From contig NC_073692.1 of NCBI RefSeq assembly GCF_029784155.1, forward strand, positions 157,943,582-158,007,581: 64,000 nt of DNA. The letters run 5' to 3'. Source of the DNA: Uranotaenia lowii. Lineage: Eukaryota > Arthropoda > Insecta > Diptera > Culicidae. The notes under the pieces are model-generated. The model was not told where the DNA came from, did no database searches, and saw nothing but the letters and a program-made list of their open reading frames with translations. Shown one piece after another: positions 1-12,560 of the stretch (the stretch's first letter is position 1; each line of letters opens with the position of its first letter). Both the position numbers and the translations under genes were made by a program.

Positions 1-159
1 ACAAAAAAAAAAAAAAAAAGTTTCGCTGACTGAATGTTTGAGTCAAGACCCATCCTTGGGTCTGGGTCACAGTTTAAAAATAAAAATTAACGTAATGAAA
101 GGAGTCCAAACTGAACAGTTTGTCATTGAATCTTCATGAAAAATCTAATCCTCCACTTG

Positions 160-900
160 TCGAAATCATTGTCTAAGAATTGGTGCACAATCTTTCAGAC
201 AATTTGGATAGAAAAAGTAAATAACCTACCTAGATACGATTTTTTTTCTTGTTGTATCGAAAGCGTTTGACACAGTAGACCACCTGAATCTTTAATTAAA
301 AAGCTAGAAGTGTATGACTTCAAAGGCATAGCAAATAACTTAACGTGAAATTATTCTACAAAACCGTCAACAAGTTGTCAAAATAGAAAAAAAAACTTTA
401 AGTGTGAAGCTAGCTTTAACCCTATAGGCTGGCTATAGGAGTACCTTAAGGAATCAATTGTGGCGCATTGCTCTTCCTCGAGACCGTTTGCAGATGACAC
501 GGTGTTAGAGTGTTCGAATCAAGATGTAGAATCTACAATACTTGAAATGTCAAAAGATCTGAATGCTATTGATATGTACTTGTAAAACAATCTACTAAAT
601 CTGAATACAGTTAAAACAAAGTACATAATTTATCGTAGAATTAATACTGATTATCACCACACTCACCACTGTTTCATAAACAGAATATCATTGAAGTAGT
701 GTCCAGTTATAAATATTTAGGTGCCTGTTTAGATAACCGTTTATAATGGCTATACATATTGAATTTGATAAAAAAAATGCGCTGTTATGTGTGAAATAGT
801 TTGAATGTTCTCATACTTTATGCCAAGACACGTTTTGCAGAAGCTTTATAAAATTTTAATATACAGTAGATATTGATATGCCATTAGCGCTATTTGATTG
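160..900 (+). pseudogene. decayed LINE reverse transcriptase fragment (jockey/CR1-like)
   Basis: Remnant of a non-LTR retrotransposon reverse transcriptase, readable only by changing frame. Bases 254-283 read VSKAFDTVDH, matching the block around the first catalytic aspartate of LINE reverse transcriptases. Following bases give a fragment like KLEVYDFKGIANN. Bases 487-498 read FADD, the catalytic box, followed by TVLECSNQDVESTILEMSK and a further stretch of the thumb region before frames collapse near base 750. Several stops and frameshifts rule out function. The order SKAFDTVDH, YxFKGIA, FADD suits jockey or CR1-type elements; the exact clade is uncertain. The 5' part and the tail are not recognisable, so the edges are approximate. 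Confidence 0.75.
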
Positions 901-1206
901 ACAGCAATAATTAAACAAGGTGTTCAAACTGCTCGCTTGTGTCCTATCGGTTTGAAAATTTCTACTGTCACGAGCAGAACCAAAACATTTTTTGTTTTAG
1001 ACCCTCTCACGCTGGTATTTTGTTAACCATATTTGGTTCAAAAGTAACCATTTTCGACTTTTTTCCGCGTTATGTTATTTTATGACTTCTCTTAGAGAAC
1101 CCATAAAATGACTTTTCGGGGAGAAGTTAAAAAATCGTTAAAAAATGGTTATTTTTCAAAAGTATTTTTTATAGTAATTCTACGGGGTTTAATGTTATTA
1201 TAAAAT

Positions 1207-2344
1207 AAGGCCGGAACAAATTTCAAATCCTTCTTTTGTCACTTGGAGTCGGAACATCGCGAGTGGGGGGACAATAAAAAATAATGCGAAAAACAAATAA
1301 ATTGGAATAAGTTGCACGGAAGCTTGTATCCAAAAAAAATTGCATACTATATCGTTGCACAGAACTTCTAAATCAAGTAATTTTTATCGAATAATTCAAT
1401 GAAATCAAGAAACCAAAAATGAAATAACTTCCATCCTCTTAAATTTGTTTTTTGGTCTTTTAATCTTTCAGATTTTTGAATTTTTTATCGAAATTTACAT
1501 AAATTAAGGGGGGGGGGGGGGGTAGGGTCTAACGGGTATAAAAAAACACCATTTTCACGATTTTTTTCTAGAGCTATCGTTCAAACAAATGTATTCAAAT
1601 TTTTTGCATTATACAAAGCATTGTTAAAAGAACATTTAGTAATTTTTTCGTAGAAAAATATTGAAAAATGAACCGGTGACGGAGCACTTTCGAGGATGCC
1701 TTTTAGAAAACAGGATTTGCGGTGGATACTGTATCTCAGCACAGAATCATCTGAATTCAAAAAATCAGAGCTAAACACTTTAATAGATGTTTTTCTGGAC
1801 CCCAACGTTTTTATTTAACTCAAAAATTTTTTTATGAAATTTTTGTGGCTGTTTGAAGTAAAAACTACGATTTTTCCAAAAAATCCGCCATTTTTCATCT
1901 GTAAAATCTCCCCAAAGTAAAAAAAAAAACAGAAAAGAAAAACGTTGGGGTCTGGTATTTTATATGTAGAAAATATGTTCCAAATTTGAAAAGAATCGGA
2001 TAAGTAGTTTTCGAATGACGATGTCCACGGACTTTAAAAATGTGCTTTCGAGAAAAACGCGTTTGAAGTTTCTGCTCTTGCTTTCTTGCAGTATTAGGTA
2101 GGAGGAGAATGAGGCCTATAATTTCTACAGTTTTGCTTCAATTGACCTGAAAATTTGACACAACATTCTTGAAATGTTTTACAATGAGAAACTAAAAAAA
2201 TAAAAAAAATCGATTTTTTGAAAGTGTTAGACCCTACCCACCCCCTTAATCCAAACTTTATTTATTTCCCCCTTCGGGTTTTTTGAAATTTCGAAGGGGG
2301 GAGAGGGGGGTGACAAAAGAAGAAATTGATATTCGTCCAGCCTT
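1207..2344. mobile_element. terminal-inverted-repeat element, family A, copy 1 (hosts a nested element)
   Basis: The left end reads AAGGCCGGAACAAAT and the right end is a diverged inverse of it (ATTCGTCCAGCCTT). The similarity runs about 36 bp inward and includes CTTCTTTTGTCAC on both sides. A second copy of the interior lies at 12230-12560. Nothing coding is visible. Possible target duplications at the edges are too diverged to call. The copy is split by a TTAA-flanked insertion at 1508-2246, so the element was about 400 bp before insertion. Superfamily not assigned. Confidence 0.7.
1508..2246. mobile_element. piggyBac-like MITE (TTAA target duplication), 739 bp
   Basis: TTAA stands immediately outside both ends (1504-1507 and 2247-2250). 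The inverted ends are a G-run followed by TAGGGTCTAAC on the left (1508-1533), and GTTAGACCCTACCCACCCCC on the right (2227-2246). The left G-run is 15 bases and appears expanded compared with the right GGGGGTGGG. No transposase ORF is present. The related repeat at 12230-12560 shows the empty site near 12460, where the flanks run together without the insert. TTAA duplications are typical of piggyBac-type elements but also occur in Kolobok and Sola3. Confidence 0.85.
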
Positions 2345-3533
2345 ATTGTTAAAATTAAAGAAAAAAGCGTTTTCCAATTATTTAGTTCATTTTATCACTT
2401 GTATTTCTTTCGTTATGTTCTGTTCCCCAAATAAATTTTAATCATACCGAAATGATATTTGAGTTATTATTTTTGACCGGCGGGCGATGTTCTTCAAGCA
2501 GTACAGCCCGTTCCAGCTCCTTCCGGATGGTGAAAAAACGGTCGTAAGAGTATCTTGCATTTTCGCACCAAAACATAAAACAAAAATACTTTTTGAGGTA
2601 ACCAACCTTTTCAGCCTTGGAAGGCTTTATTGAAAAGTATTATGAGGAATATTAAAACTTACCGGAAGTGTTATCCGGGTTCTTCTTTTTGTGATACTTC
2701 AATATATCTGATAGTGCGAGGACGAGCTTTTTTAAATTTGTTTGCTGTGGCAGATTTTGATGAATCGGTAGAAAGTGACTTCTTTAACTTGATAATGATT
2801 GTGATGTTCCTATTGGAACTTCAAGCGAGGTCACCTCTCCTGAAATTTAATTTCATTTGTTTATTGTGAAGTTGTAATTTTTAGATGATGAATATTTAGA
2901 TTAATTTATTTACCTTTGATCACCATCAACAGATTCGATGTTTACCGATTTAATCTGGAACTCGATTAATCTACGCAGAATATTGGAATTTTGATAAACG
3001 CGTCCGTCTGCACCATCGTTTATTTTCAAAATGGCTACGAAAGGAAGACCAAATTGTTCAAACATTTTGTGGAAAATAATGCTCGATAACTACAAAAATG
3101 GTTAAAATTTTAGATGGAAAAATTCTCAAAAATTTACCATATTGGCAGTTGTTGGGCAAAAACCATAAAATGGTTATTTTGGAATCAAAAATGATTATAT
3201 AAAAACCAACGTGCTTGTTATATCCAATTCGCAATTGATAATTGCTGAGAACATTAGGATGGGGATGATCATGGCAGTACAAATGTTTACATCATCACAC
3301 AGTTAGGCGAGACTACTCAAACTAGGTTCGTGGTAACACAACAGTGTTGCCAGAAATTCTGTGTAGAAATACCAAATTATTCATTGAGAAATGAGTACTT
3401 TGCTGGTTCGAGAATTTGAGAAATAGAAAGTGACAAAAAGCTATCGCTAATTTAAGATAACTCTATTCCACCACTGAAACCTGCGTTTTCAACAAGAAGC
3501 AATTCTGATTTCTTATTTTTGAATGCTGTTGCT
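2345..3533. other. AT-rich non-coding stretch, no gene seen
   Basis: Only short open frames without recognisable protein content, homopolymer runs and AT-rich sequence. I see no RNA gene or clear repeat boundary. Confidence 0.5.
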
Positions 3534-3535
3534 TA

Positions 3536-3682
3536 TTTTGGACCACCTTGTCTAGCGCTCTTACAAAGTAGTTAGTCACGAAAAAATTAGTGCAATATAT
3601 TTAGGGCCCTGGTTTCAACTACATTTCATCATTTTTTCACGATTAGTTGCTATATAAGAGAGCTAAATAAGGTGGTCCAAAA
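3536..3682. mobile_element. 147-bp palindromic MITE with TA duplication
   Basis: Near-palindromic element. The left arm begins TTTTGGACCACCTT and the right arm ends AAGGTGGTCCAAAA. The arms match inversely for roughly 60 bp each, leaving a short loop around GGGCCCTGG. TA flanks both sides (3534-3535, 3683-3684), as expected for Tc1/mariner-type MITEs. No coding capacity. Confidence 0.82.
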
Positions 3683-3809
3683 TAGGTGCGTTACCCTACA
3701 TATATGAAAAAAATATTCTCCTAAAGAATTATTGAAATTGTTCGATAGTACTTTGGGGAACCCTTCTAAAGTAATTTTAAGAAAAAAAAATTAAAAAGAT
3801 TTTTTACAG

Positions 3810-5836
3810 ACTTTGCGGTTTCAATAAGAACTGTATTCCAGAAAAAATGCAACACTTTCATTTGTAAGCAACTTTTGAATGAATAACTGAAAATTGATGA
3901 AATTTTCGTTAATACTAAATGGTAATGTCATGTTTACATGTGCAAAATTTTGTGACGATCTGTTAAGTAGTTTTTGAGATAGCGTATAATAAAAAAAATC
4001 ATTGACCAAAATTTTTGGGCAGGATTTTGAAAAATCTGGTAAACTCCCATTGAGACACCAAAAAACAGAAGTAAATTACTCTAGAAGTCCTACAGGACCT
4101 AACAATGAGCTTAAGTTTGAAAATAAGTAAGAATGATTAATTCCATGAAAGTATGGGAAGTGAGTAGTTTAACAAAGCGCCTTTCAATTTGAGAAGTGGT
4201 GAAGTAGGGCAATTTTTCTGTCTGATTTGCCCAAAAAACAAAAAAGCAGACCAAACATCGTGTCTTAATAATAAAAGCTGTCCGCCGATAATATGAACAA
4301 AATACGGCGGTTAAACCGTGCGCAAAATGGTAGATCCGTTAGCGGGGTGAAATTTAGAAAAATTCTATTGAGTAATTTTGGTGGCAACGGATGCTGAAGT
4401 GAAATTGTATATTAAGGTGTCGTGTTTTACTTAATTCCAGAAGGGCAATTTTGAAAAAAAATTGGTGAAGAAAAATCGAAGAGAACCAAATTAGTGAAGG
4501 AAATCGATACGAACTTTCTAGCATGCATCTGGTGGATCTCTTGTAAGAAATGTTTCATTGAAAAGACTCGCCTTAATGTTCCGAGACAGAACAAGAAGAA
4601 CAATTAAAAAAATCATTCTAGTACTAAATTTGGTTGACAATCTATGGAAGATGCAAATAATAAGTGGTACATAACGATTGGCACAATTAACAGCCAAATA
4701 TACCAAAAATGACTACAAAAGTGACCGTTTTCCTTCCGTGGCACTTTCGAAGATTTCTCAATGTTGATACTCTGATTTGGTTGAATATGGAATCGTGCCA
4801 TTAAGCGAAAACTGTGATGGAGTGATAAAAAATAATAATGTTGTTTTCTTGCAGAAGGCGCACAACCTGCTAAATTTGTCATAACTTCGATCAAATAGAA
4901 AATTTTGAGTTATTTCAAAGGAAATAAAGAACTTCAACAAAAATAATGTTGCCTGAACATTTAAGTCAATAAACTTATTCAATCGACACTATCTCCAAAA
5001 CTACTTAACTACTGGATAGCCACAAAACTTTGCACATGTAAACATAAGGGGATTTTTTTTTATTATCTGACGGGTTTGCGCCGGGGGTCTTCAGATTTTC
5101 CCCAAAATTGAAAATTTGGTTCATTTTTAAGACTTAAAAGTTCATGTATTTTTTCAGATTTCTACATAACATACACAGATATAACATGGAGTCAGTTTTG
5201 CTGCAAACGCTCTAAAAAGCATGAAAAAATAGTGTTTTTATCAGCTTTGATAAGTTTTTTGTTTCCATGTTGTTAGAAGTGCGCGCTTCCTCCATATGTG
5301 AGTGCAGTTGTTCAACCATTGTTTGTTTTCAATGCCAAAAAGATATTTATTGTCATTTTTTCTTTGATAACTCTTCAAGGAGTTGTTAGTTCACTTTGGT
5401 GTCTTCAGGAGAAAGTTGCATCATAAATTGAGCTATAGAATGGTATTTTTTTTTGCAAAATATTCGGTGATGCAGACGGTACTTTTAGACGTTATTTAAA
5501 GTTTATTTACACTTTTTCATGTTGAAGGTTATTAATTAATTGTTTTTAAGTATTTTATTTGGAAAGCTGATAAAATGTCAATGCATTTTAATGTGCTATT
5601 TTATTATTTCCGTTGAAAAATAACAGAGTTATGTAGCATTGAAATATGGTTATTTTTTATTTACAAAAAAATGTTAGAAATCTGAAAAAATATGAATTTT
5701 TAAGTCGTAAAAATTAATTAAATTTTCAATTTTGGAGACGATCCGAAGACCCCAGATAATAAAAAAATCCCCATAACATTTCTAGTATAGGTTATTCAAC
5801 AATGAAAGTGTTGCATTTTTTTTCGAATGCAGCCCT
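3810..5836. mobile_element. long-inverted-repeat element, carrying a nested MITE in its right arm
   Basis: The stretch 3835-4000 (containing TGCAACACTTTCATT, then GTTTACATGTGCAAA, then TTAAGTAGTTTT.GAGATAG) recurs in inverse order at about 4965-5047 plus 5773-5836. The right arm is split by the MITE at 5048-5772; without the MITE the two arms align for about 170 bp. The outer ends are not resolved because the right arm also abuts another MITE at 5837. The interior (about 4050-4960) has no recognisable ORF. Superfamily unknown. Confidence 0.65.
5048..5772. mobile_element. long-TIR MITE, family B, copy 1 (725 bp)
   Basis: Ends are GGGGATTTTTTTTTATTATCTG on the left and its inverse on the right (ending AAAAATCCCC). 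Inverted similarity continues for about 130 bp and includes GGGTCTTC, CAAAATTGAAAATTT and TTTTTTCAGATTTCTA. ATAA lies directly outside both ends (5044-5047, 5773-5776). The sister arm at 3935-3945 gives the empty site with ATGA, supporting a 4-bp duplication. A second copy is at 24230-24984. There is no transposase. Four-base duplications occur in Chapaev, Sola2 and Ginger elements; I do not choose between them. Confidence 0.82.
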
Positions 5837-6262
5837 TAAAAGCTTGCCAGATTTCCCGGTTTTAAGTGGCCTTGCCCAAATATCTGATACAAAATTTCGG
5901 AAAAATCTGGTTCGGCCCAGTTTTCCGGAGTATGTTGAAAAATGTCAGTATTTTGGCCGGATTCACTCAGTACTCACTTTATTTACTAAATCATAACATA
6001 AATGACTCAAAGTATTGAGTTTTTGTTTTATATTTCAATTAAAAACGATATTTTCTAGCAAATTTAACTCATCAATGATAATTGACGGATTTTTAATGAC
6101 TTAAATACGATTTCAATCTGCTTATGCATTACGATAAAAATAAGTTTTATTTGTTCTTAATTTTTTTACCAATTCCGAAATTTTGATCACAATTGCCCAG
6201 ATGTTGTCCGGATTTTGAGTTGAAATTTCGAAATCAAATGCCTGAAAGTGCAGGCAACTTTA
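5837..6262 (-). mobile_element. MITE, family C, diverged copy in reverse orientation
   Basis: Starts TAAAAGCTTGCCAGATTTCCCGG and ends GCAGGCAACTTTA, matching in reverse the ends of the copies at 19925, 27810 and 59379. The interior keeps several CCGG/CGG-containing blocks typical of the family next to one end. The 8-bp flanking duplication seen at the other copies is no longer recognisable here, so this copy is probably older. Confidence 0.7.
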
Positions 6263-8227
6263 TTTCAGTATTGAAGACTATCAAAACAACACCATTTGCT
6301 TGTCAAACATTTTACATTTTTAACTGTTATTAAGTTATCTTCGATAAACCACTTTAAACCGCCGAAAAATTTCCATAAAAACATCATCCTGGTTTTACTT
6401 TTACTCAATAATTGAAGCATCTACAAATACCCAGATCGTAAAGTAGTGTTCATTGTAGATTGTGTAAGCATCCAGTTTAGACTGGAATTGTATAAACATC
6501 ATGTTGTAGCTAAACCAAGTTATATTTTATCGTTTATGGTTTGTATAGTTCATTATATACGATAACTTTTTGTTAATCGTATAGAAAGATCTTTAAAGTT
6601 GTTTTGAATTGCAGTAGATTTGTGTAAAGCTCGATATTTAATCCCACAGTACAATCAAGCAATTTTTCATGCTTGCGATCTATGATGACATATTATTTCC
6701 ATGAAAGGTCGTACAGTAATTGTAAGAACATCGTATAATGGAATTTAAGCAATCTATTCGTACTTGTCAGTCAGTATCGCTTATTGAGAAAAATTTAATC
6801 GGTAAATAATTGTTAATAATGCAATTCCAATGCTAAATTATATCGTAATCATCTTACGTCAACAATTGTAAAAATAGGAAATCCTCGACGAATTTTGTTG
6901 CAAAAATGAAGGCAGTTTCAATTAAGAAAAAATTATAAAAAAGAAAAAAGTGGCACATACAGTCGGCGTTTGCGAAAACACAGGCGACGCTTCAAAAAAA
7001 ATCGGTTCTGTGATAAACGATTCTTTGAAATCAGATGCTGCTTCTAAGACATCTCCGACAGAGAAAGATTCACTGTTGTCTCACAAAGTGTACCATGGCA
7101 TCTATGTATTGCAGATTGTCGAATCCTTTAACAGTACAGTAAATAGCTAGCTAAGATCGCACGGCGCTGAATACTAATATTGATTGTAATAGAATCGTCT
7201 TTGAGATATGTTAAAGTTGTATATAAAAAACGGCATCTATAAATAGATTTTTGATCCGAAATGATGCAGTCAGTGGTATTTTATACGATCAACTGATTTT
7301 TAAACGGAACTCTCAACTGTACAAGAACAAATTTGCTAGTTTGTGTCAACATGGAATGGCGCCGAGGAAGCATCGAAGGACAGGGATCGGAACGTTGTGA
7401 GTTCGAGACTGAGGAAAAAGAGACACATAAAGTTGTATACGGTTCAATTGTTTTTCGCAGTAAACATTATATTCTATTGTTTTATGTTCACGGCAATTCA
7501 TAGTAAAATCGCAATAAGGGGTAATAATATACTTGCTTTGGGATACAGTAACAATAAATTGTATTAAATGGTGAAGAAAGTTGTACAAAACTCAGGCTAC
7601 CTGCAAAAGGAAATTGTAATCAAATTGTAAGACAGGTAATAGAAAGTTGCGAGTTGTACAATCCTAAGATTTTGTGCAAAGCAAAGATGCTATCGAATTG
7701 TTGAAAACGCAACACAAAGTTTTATATTTTCAAGGTGAGCAAAATTTGGTCCGTATATTGCCTCCACTTTGGTACGTACAGGCTCATATAGAATATTTTA
7801 TACAACTTTTTCAGATTGTACAAAAGTGTGTATATCTCAGAAACAACTCAAATATACAGACCAAAATGTTCACTGGGTACTACCAACTAGACTTTTTAAG
7901 TCTTTTCCATATGATAATCGAATGAAACTTTGCAAATACTCTTCTTTAAGTTTTTCTATTAAGCATTGTTATTTAAAGGAGCTCAAAAATTTATTAGAAA
8001 ATTGTATGAAATTATATGGTTAATGGGTTTGAAGCCATCAAATAGTTCTGTACATATGTTCATTTAATGTTTTTTTTTGCATCAGTAAAAACTAAATTAG
8101 TTTCATATCTGATCAGCTAAGTAAGTAGTCTTGTTCTGAAAAGGCCATCTGAAGAAACCAAATATTCTTGACATATTTGTACTTTAAACTGTACCGTTAA
8201 CTGTAGAACAAGTGGTAGTTGTAGGTG
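6263..8227. other. non-coding stretch with dispersed repeat traces, no gene seen
   Basis: No recognisable protein. One open frame at about 6947-7150 (starting from GTG) has a polar composition but no family resemblance. The segment near 7758 contains ATTGCCTCCACTTTGGTA, which recurs near 50848, so part of the region is a dispersed repeat. No RNA gene seen. Confidence 0.45.
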
Positions 8228-8230
8228 CTC

Positions 8231-9018
8231 GACTGAGTCAATTTGGGGTCATTTTTGAATTTATCGAACCACGAGGTCTAAAAAGCTTTGATTTGTGTCA
8301 AAACTCATGCATGATTCTTTTGCAAATTTTTCAAGCAATGTTCACATGAATAAATTTGAACTTTAAGGTTTGTACGAGAAAATTAAATATTATTTACTGG
8401 AAAATCAACATCAATTTTAATTCTTCTGTAAAACCGACCCATCATTTTTGTGCCAATTTGTACATTTTTTGAAGCATATTTTCCGCTGTACAACTTTGTG
8501 GAAGACATCACTTCATCAATTCGTATCTTACTAGACAGAAAAATTTCCATGTATTCAATGGGGACATGTTTTTGGCATTCAAAAACTGTAAATTCATTTG
8601 ACATCACTGCTATGTTCTTAGCGAGGTAATGTATGACTACCAGCAATGATGTCAATCGAATTAATTGTTTATCAATGCCAAACGACACACCGCTGTTAAA
8701 CAATTAGTAGTTTTTTTTGCCTAATAAGATACGAAGTTACTGTCTTGAACAAAGTTTTTCAGCGGAAAATTTACTTTAGAAAATTGATAAATTAGCGCAA
8801 GAACCATGATCATGCTCGGTTTCACAGAACAAACAAAAGGGATGTTGATTTTTCAGTGAAAAATATTCAATTTTCTCAAACAAACCTAAAAGTTCAAATT
8901 TACCCGTGTAAACGTCACATAAAAATTTTGCAAAAAATCGTCAATGAGTTTTAAACCAAAAGGTGTTAAGACCCTAGGGTTTGAGAAATTAGAAAAATGA
9001 CTCCAAATCGACTCAGTC
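8231..9018. mobile_element. long-TIR DNA element, family D, copy 1 (788 bp)
   Basis: The left end GACTGAGTCAATTTGGGGTC and the right end (inverse of GACTGAGTCGATTTGGAGTC) match, and inverse similarity continues inward for nearly 200 bp. Both arms share AAAACTCAT, TTTGCAAA, AAATTTGAACTTT.AGGTTTGT and GAAAATCAACATC. The middle holds a 106-codon minus-strand open frame (8383-8703) with no recognised motif, which I do not call a gene. Flanking duplications are not evident. A second, partial copy ends at 13068. Confidence 0.82.
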
Positions 9019-9189
9019 TAGTAAATATTTACATTATTGGGTCAATAGTGTATCTGCACTCAATTACCACTTATCCCTCCAAAGATAATAAATTATTTCG
9101 AGAATATTCACACTCACTCCGAATCCAATCCAATCCCATTTCGAGTATCCATATCAAACGACCCAAAACGACATATCAAATTGGAAGTT

Positions 9190-10440
9190 AGAATGAAAAA
9201 TCGTCACTGTGTTTCTGAGCTCAGCTGCACCGAGGGCTTTGCAAATAATAGTACCTACTGCCAATCGAAACGCATGGTCGTTTTACGTTCGTCGTCTAGT
9301 CATTCGGGAGTACCCAACCTACATAGAAAAAATCAGCATGAACAAACGTCGGGCGCCAATAGGAATAGGAAAATTTTCTGATTTTTTTTCCTTCTCTCTA
9401 AAGTCCCCCTAAAGCACCCCAGGAAAAACCATTAAAATATCAAAGCGAGCGTGAGAGATTTATTCGAATCGTTAGCAGCGAAATGAATCGGCAGCGTGCT
9501 GCTGCTCTAGTGTGTTAGTAGCTGAGTAAGAGTCTTGTATCGGAGCCCCAGCATCCAGGGCAAGATTGTCGAGTCAATTGGTTGAAATCCCCGATGTATG
9601 GTTTGCACTTTTTGCGAACTTAGGACGTTCGGATTGTGTCGGGTGAGGGGGATTCAATTTTTTTTCATCCGCTGATACAATAGGAGTGCATGTTTTGTTT
9701 TTGGGAAACAATCAACAAAACATAATAGCTTCCAGTGTTCGGATATCAAATGGATGAGAAAGGAGTGGAATGTTGGTATGGAATTGTATACCTACCATTC
9801 GGTGTAACATAAAAATTGAATTGCATCACACACGTGCTGTGCGAATAAAAATTTTCAAAATTTTCACTTGGTACCTTATGAAGTTGTGATATGGTGAATC
9901 TTCTATTTTTTGAACGACGGCTTAAAGTTCTGAAAGTTTTTTAAATGTCAATCCAACTTTTAAGATACAGCAACATCAACGAAACCCTCTAGGAGAAAGT
10001 TGTTCCCGTAACAGCAATCAATAAGCTTCGAAATTAATCAATACTCCAACCACTAAAATTTGCAACCATTCGGTGAATGATTAATTTTGTGCCATCCGCC
10101 AAAGCAGGGGCAACGCTAGAGGATGCTGCGACGACAACACAAACTCTCAATATATTTAGGTACCCGATAATAAGCAACCAAAATCCCGGGACAAAGTTGA
10201 TAATTACTTTCTCTCTCAGCTCAGCCAGCTTGGTGCGTTAACTTTTGATACCAAACAACAACAACTTGGCCATCAATTTTCATTAAAACTGATCCATCCC
10301 GAAACCGCATCATCGGAGGCAGCAAAGGGAAGTTTGCCGAACTTTGTCTACAGCGGCAACAACTGCAACCGTTTTGAGCGCTAGTTTGTAGCTGCCCTGG
10401 AAAATCGAGCGTACAGTTATTTGCTTTGCTTTGTATTTTT
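9190..10440. other. less AT-rich, apparently single-copy island
   Basis: Composition changes visibly: more GC, CAACAACAAC and GCAGCAG-type runs, and no similarity to other parts of the window. No long ORF or convincing exon is visible. It could be a conserved non-coding or regulatory segment, or an untranslated exon. This is inference from composition only. Confidence 0.4.
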
Positions 10441-10799
10441 ATTTGCTGTTTCGTATGAAGAGTAAGGTGTGCCTAATTCACACTTTTCCGAATTTTTAAA
10501 CACATTTAGCATAAAAAGTTTCATTTTTTGTCTAAATCCAAAGGTTTAGTTTTTTTCAGATTTTTTAAATTAAATTAAGGTACGCGAGTTTTGGTTTTGA
10601 GTTTGTTATGGAAAAATTCAAAATTTTATGCGACGAAAGTAGCGTTTTTGGTTTTTTCTAGAGTTTTTTTTACACCATAGCTAATTTAAAGAAAAGTTTG
10701 TGTACACATGATCGCAAGGTTGACGTAACATTAGGAGAACCTGTCTTTTCTCAATGCATTTCAACAACTTTAAACTTTTACGCTTTAACACTTTAACAA

Positions 10800-11560
10800 G
10801 ATCCTTGTGCCGATCCTAATCCGAATACAATACAGGATTCTTTTCTCGTACTAATCCTTTTTCGAAACCGGATTCCCATTTTGATTCGAATCCAGATCCC
10901 AAACCTTCTCCGCTTTCTGATCCGAAATTTTTTTCACAAATTTTCATCCCTACAACACAAGATCAATTTCCTGATTCGTAACGTGTTTCTGTCACCATGA
11001 TCCTGATCTTACACCCGGATTCCGATTCTGGATCCGTGATCCTGATCGCGGATTTTGAATCCTCTTCATCGTCATTCTAATATTGGACTTCTCTCCTGAA
11101 TCATGATCTCGGATTTTAATTTATCAACCTGATAATGATCCTAGAACCAGGATCATGATTCCCGATGCTGGATCATGAGGCGTTATCAAGGATCCTGATT
11201 CAGGTTCCAGATTTTGGATTGCAGTTTGACCCTGATCGTGAATTATGATGCTCATTCTCGATATCTTATATCATAACTGATTCTGATCCAGACCCTGGAT
11301 TATAATTTTGATTCTGATCTCAAATTCTAAATTCTGAATCATGGATGCAACCTGATCCGACTTTCTTATGCGGAAATTTGATTCCGAATTTTGATTTTGA
11401 ATTACGATCTCAGATCCTGGATCCTGGTTCCAGATTCTGATCCTGATCCAAGATATCGGAGCCTTACTGATCCTAGATTCGAATTCTAAGGGTGAACTAT
11501 GTTACCAATTTTCTAGATCTAGGATTCTGAACCTGGACCCTGACTTTTTTTCCTTGTAGG
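10800..11560. repeat. degenerate GATCCTGAT-type repeat tract, block 1
   Basis: Dozens of imperfect copies of short words such as GATCCTGAT, GGATTCTGA and CCGGATTC, some forming GGATCC or GATC palindromes. The period is loose, about 6 to 12 bases. Smaller blocks of the same texture occur at 11810-11910, 13850-14220 and 15820-15930, suggesting an old minisatellite that has been dispersed or fragmented. Confidence 0.75.
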
Positions 11561-12229
11561 AGAGAGCCCACTCCGACCAGCAGTTGATCTAAGTATTGTG
11601 GTAATAACCGTGCGTTACTGTATGCTATCAATTTTACCTGCACTGTTTATTGAAGTAACAGTTGATTGCTAATTAAGCATCAATCGGGTATGATCTCAAA
11701 CATGTATGATATAGCAATCTTAGGACTTACAAATGTGCAACCATATGTCTTATGCGCTTCTTAATTGAGCCCCAAGTTTACGCTCTCATCGGTTGAAGCT
11801 CATATCCTGATCCAGAAACCTGGATTTTAAACACCTAATCTCATGTCATGGTCCCGGATTTTAATTCTGAAGTCCAATCCCGAATCTTAGTGTTGATTAT
11901 TATCTCGGATACGTTTGAGGGCTTCTCTATGCTGAAGTAGATAGCGAAAAACGACAAGTAAGCTCAAATATCTGCCTATCCAATCAAAATCCATCCTTAA
12001 CAAAATGTCTGGTTGCTAAAATAAAGAGGAAAAAATTGTATTAATCTAACCAAAATTTCACACACATACGCAATCTCACTTTGCTTCAGCGTATGAAACA
12101 GTCAGACTTCAATTTGATAAATCGATTGTCCATTTTCCAGCAAATCAGTTCTCATTTTTCAGTAAAAATTAAATGAACACTATTTAATGATTAAAAAAAT
12201 CCTGCAATTAGTAAACCAATTGCTGGTTT
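11561..12229. other. non-coding stretch, no gene seen
   Basis: Unremarkable sequence with a short further piece of the GATCCTGAT-like texture near 11810-11910. No ORF, RNA gene or element ends recognised. Confidence 0.45.
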
Positions 12230-12560
12230 AATAAAACATAATGCAAAAAACTAATTTACTGGAATAAATTGCCCGAAAACTTGTATGCAACAAAATTGCA
12301 TACTATATCATTGCACAAAATGTATAAATCAAGTAAATTTTTATCGAAAAATACATTAAAATCATTAATACAAAAAGTGATTAAGCTCTCATCTTACACA
12401 ATTTGTTTTTTACTCTTTTAATCATTCGGTTATTCGATGAATTTTTCAAAATGTTCATAAAAAACTTCAAACTTTATTTATTGGCCCCCTTCGGGTATTT
12501 GGGAAATTTCGAATGGATGAAGATGTGACAATAGAAGAAATTGATATTTGTTCCGGCCTA
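12230..12560. repeat. family A element, copy 2 (lacks the nested TTAA insert)
   Basis: Aligns with 1270-1500 joined directly to 2251-2344: shared blocks include TTGCATACTATATC.TTGCACA, AATTTGTTTTTT, AACTTTATTTATT and CCCCCTTCGGGT. It ends TTCCGGCCTA, the same terminus as copy 1. The left terminus is missing. It serves as the empty-site reference for the TTAA-flanked insertion at 1508-2246. Confidence 0.78.

Noticed and set aside
6947..7150. 66-codon open frame with Ser/Thr/Lys-rich content (SDAASKTSPTEKDSLL)
   Set aside because: The start codon is GTG and there is no family resemblance; it could be a fragment of a dispersed element but cannot be supported.
8383..8703. 106-codon minus-strand frame inside a DNA element
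   Set aside because: Not recognisable as a transposase; left as a note in the element entry.
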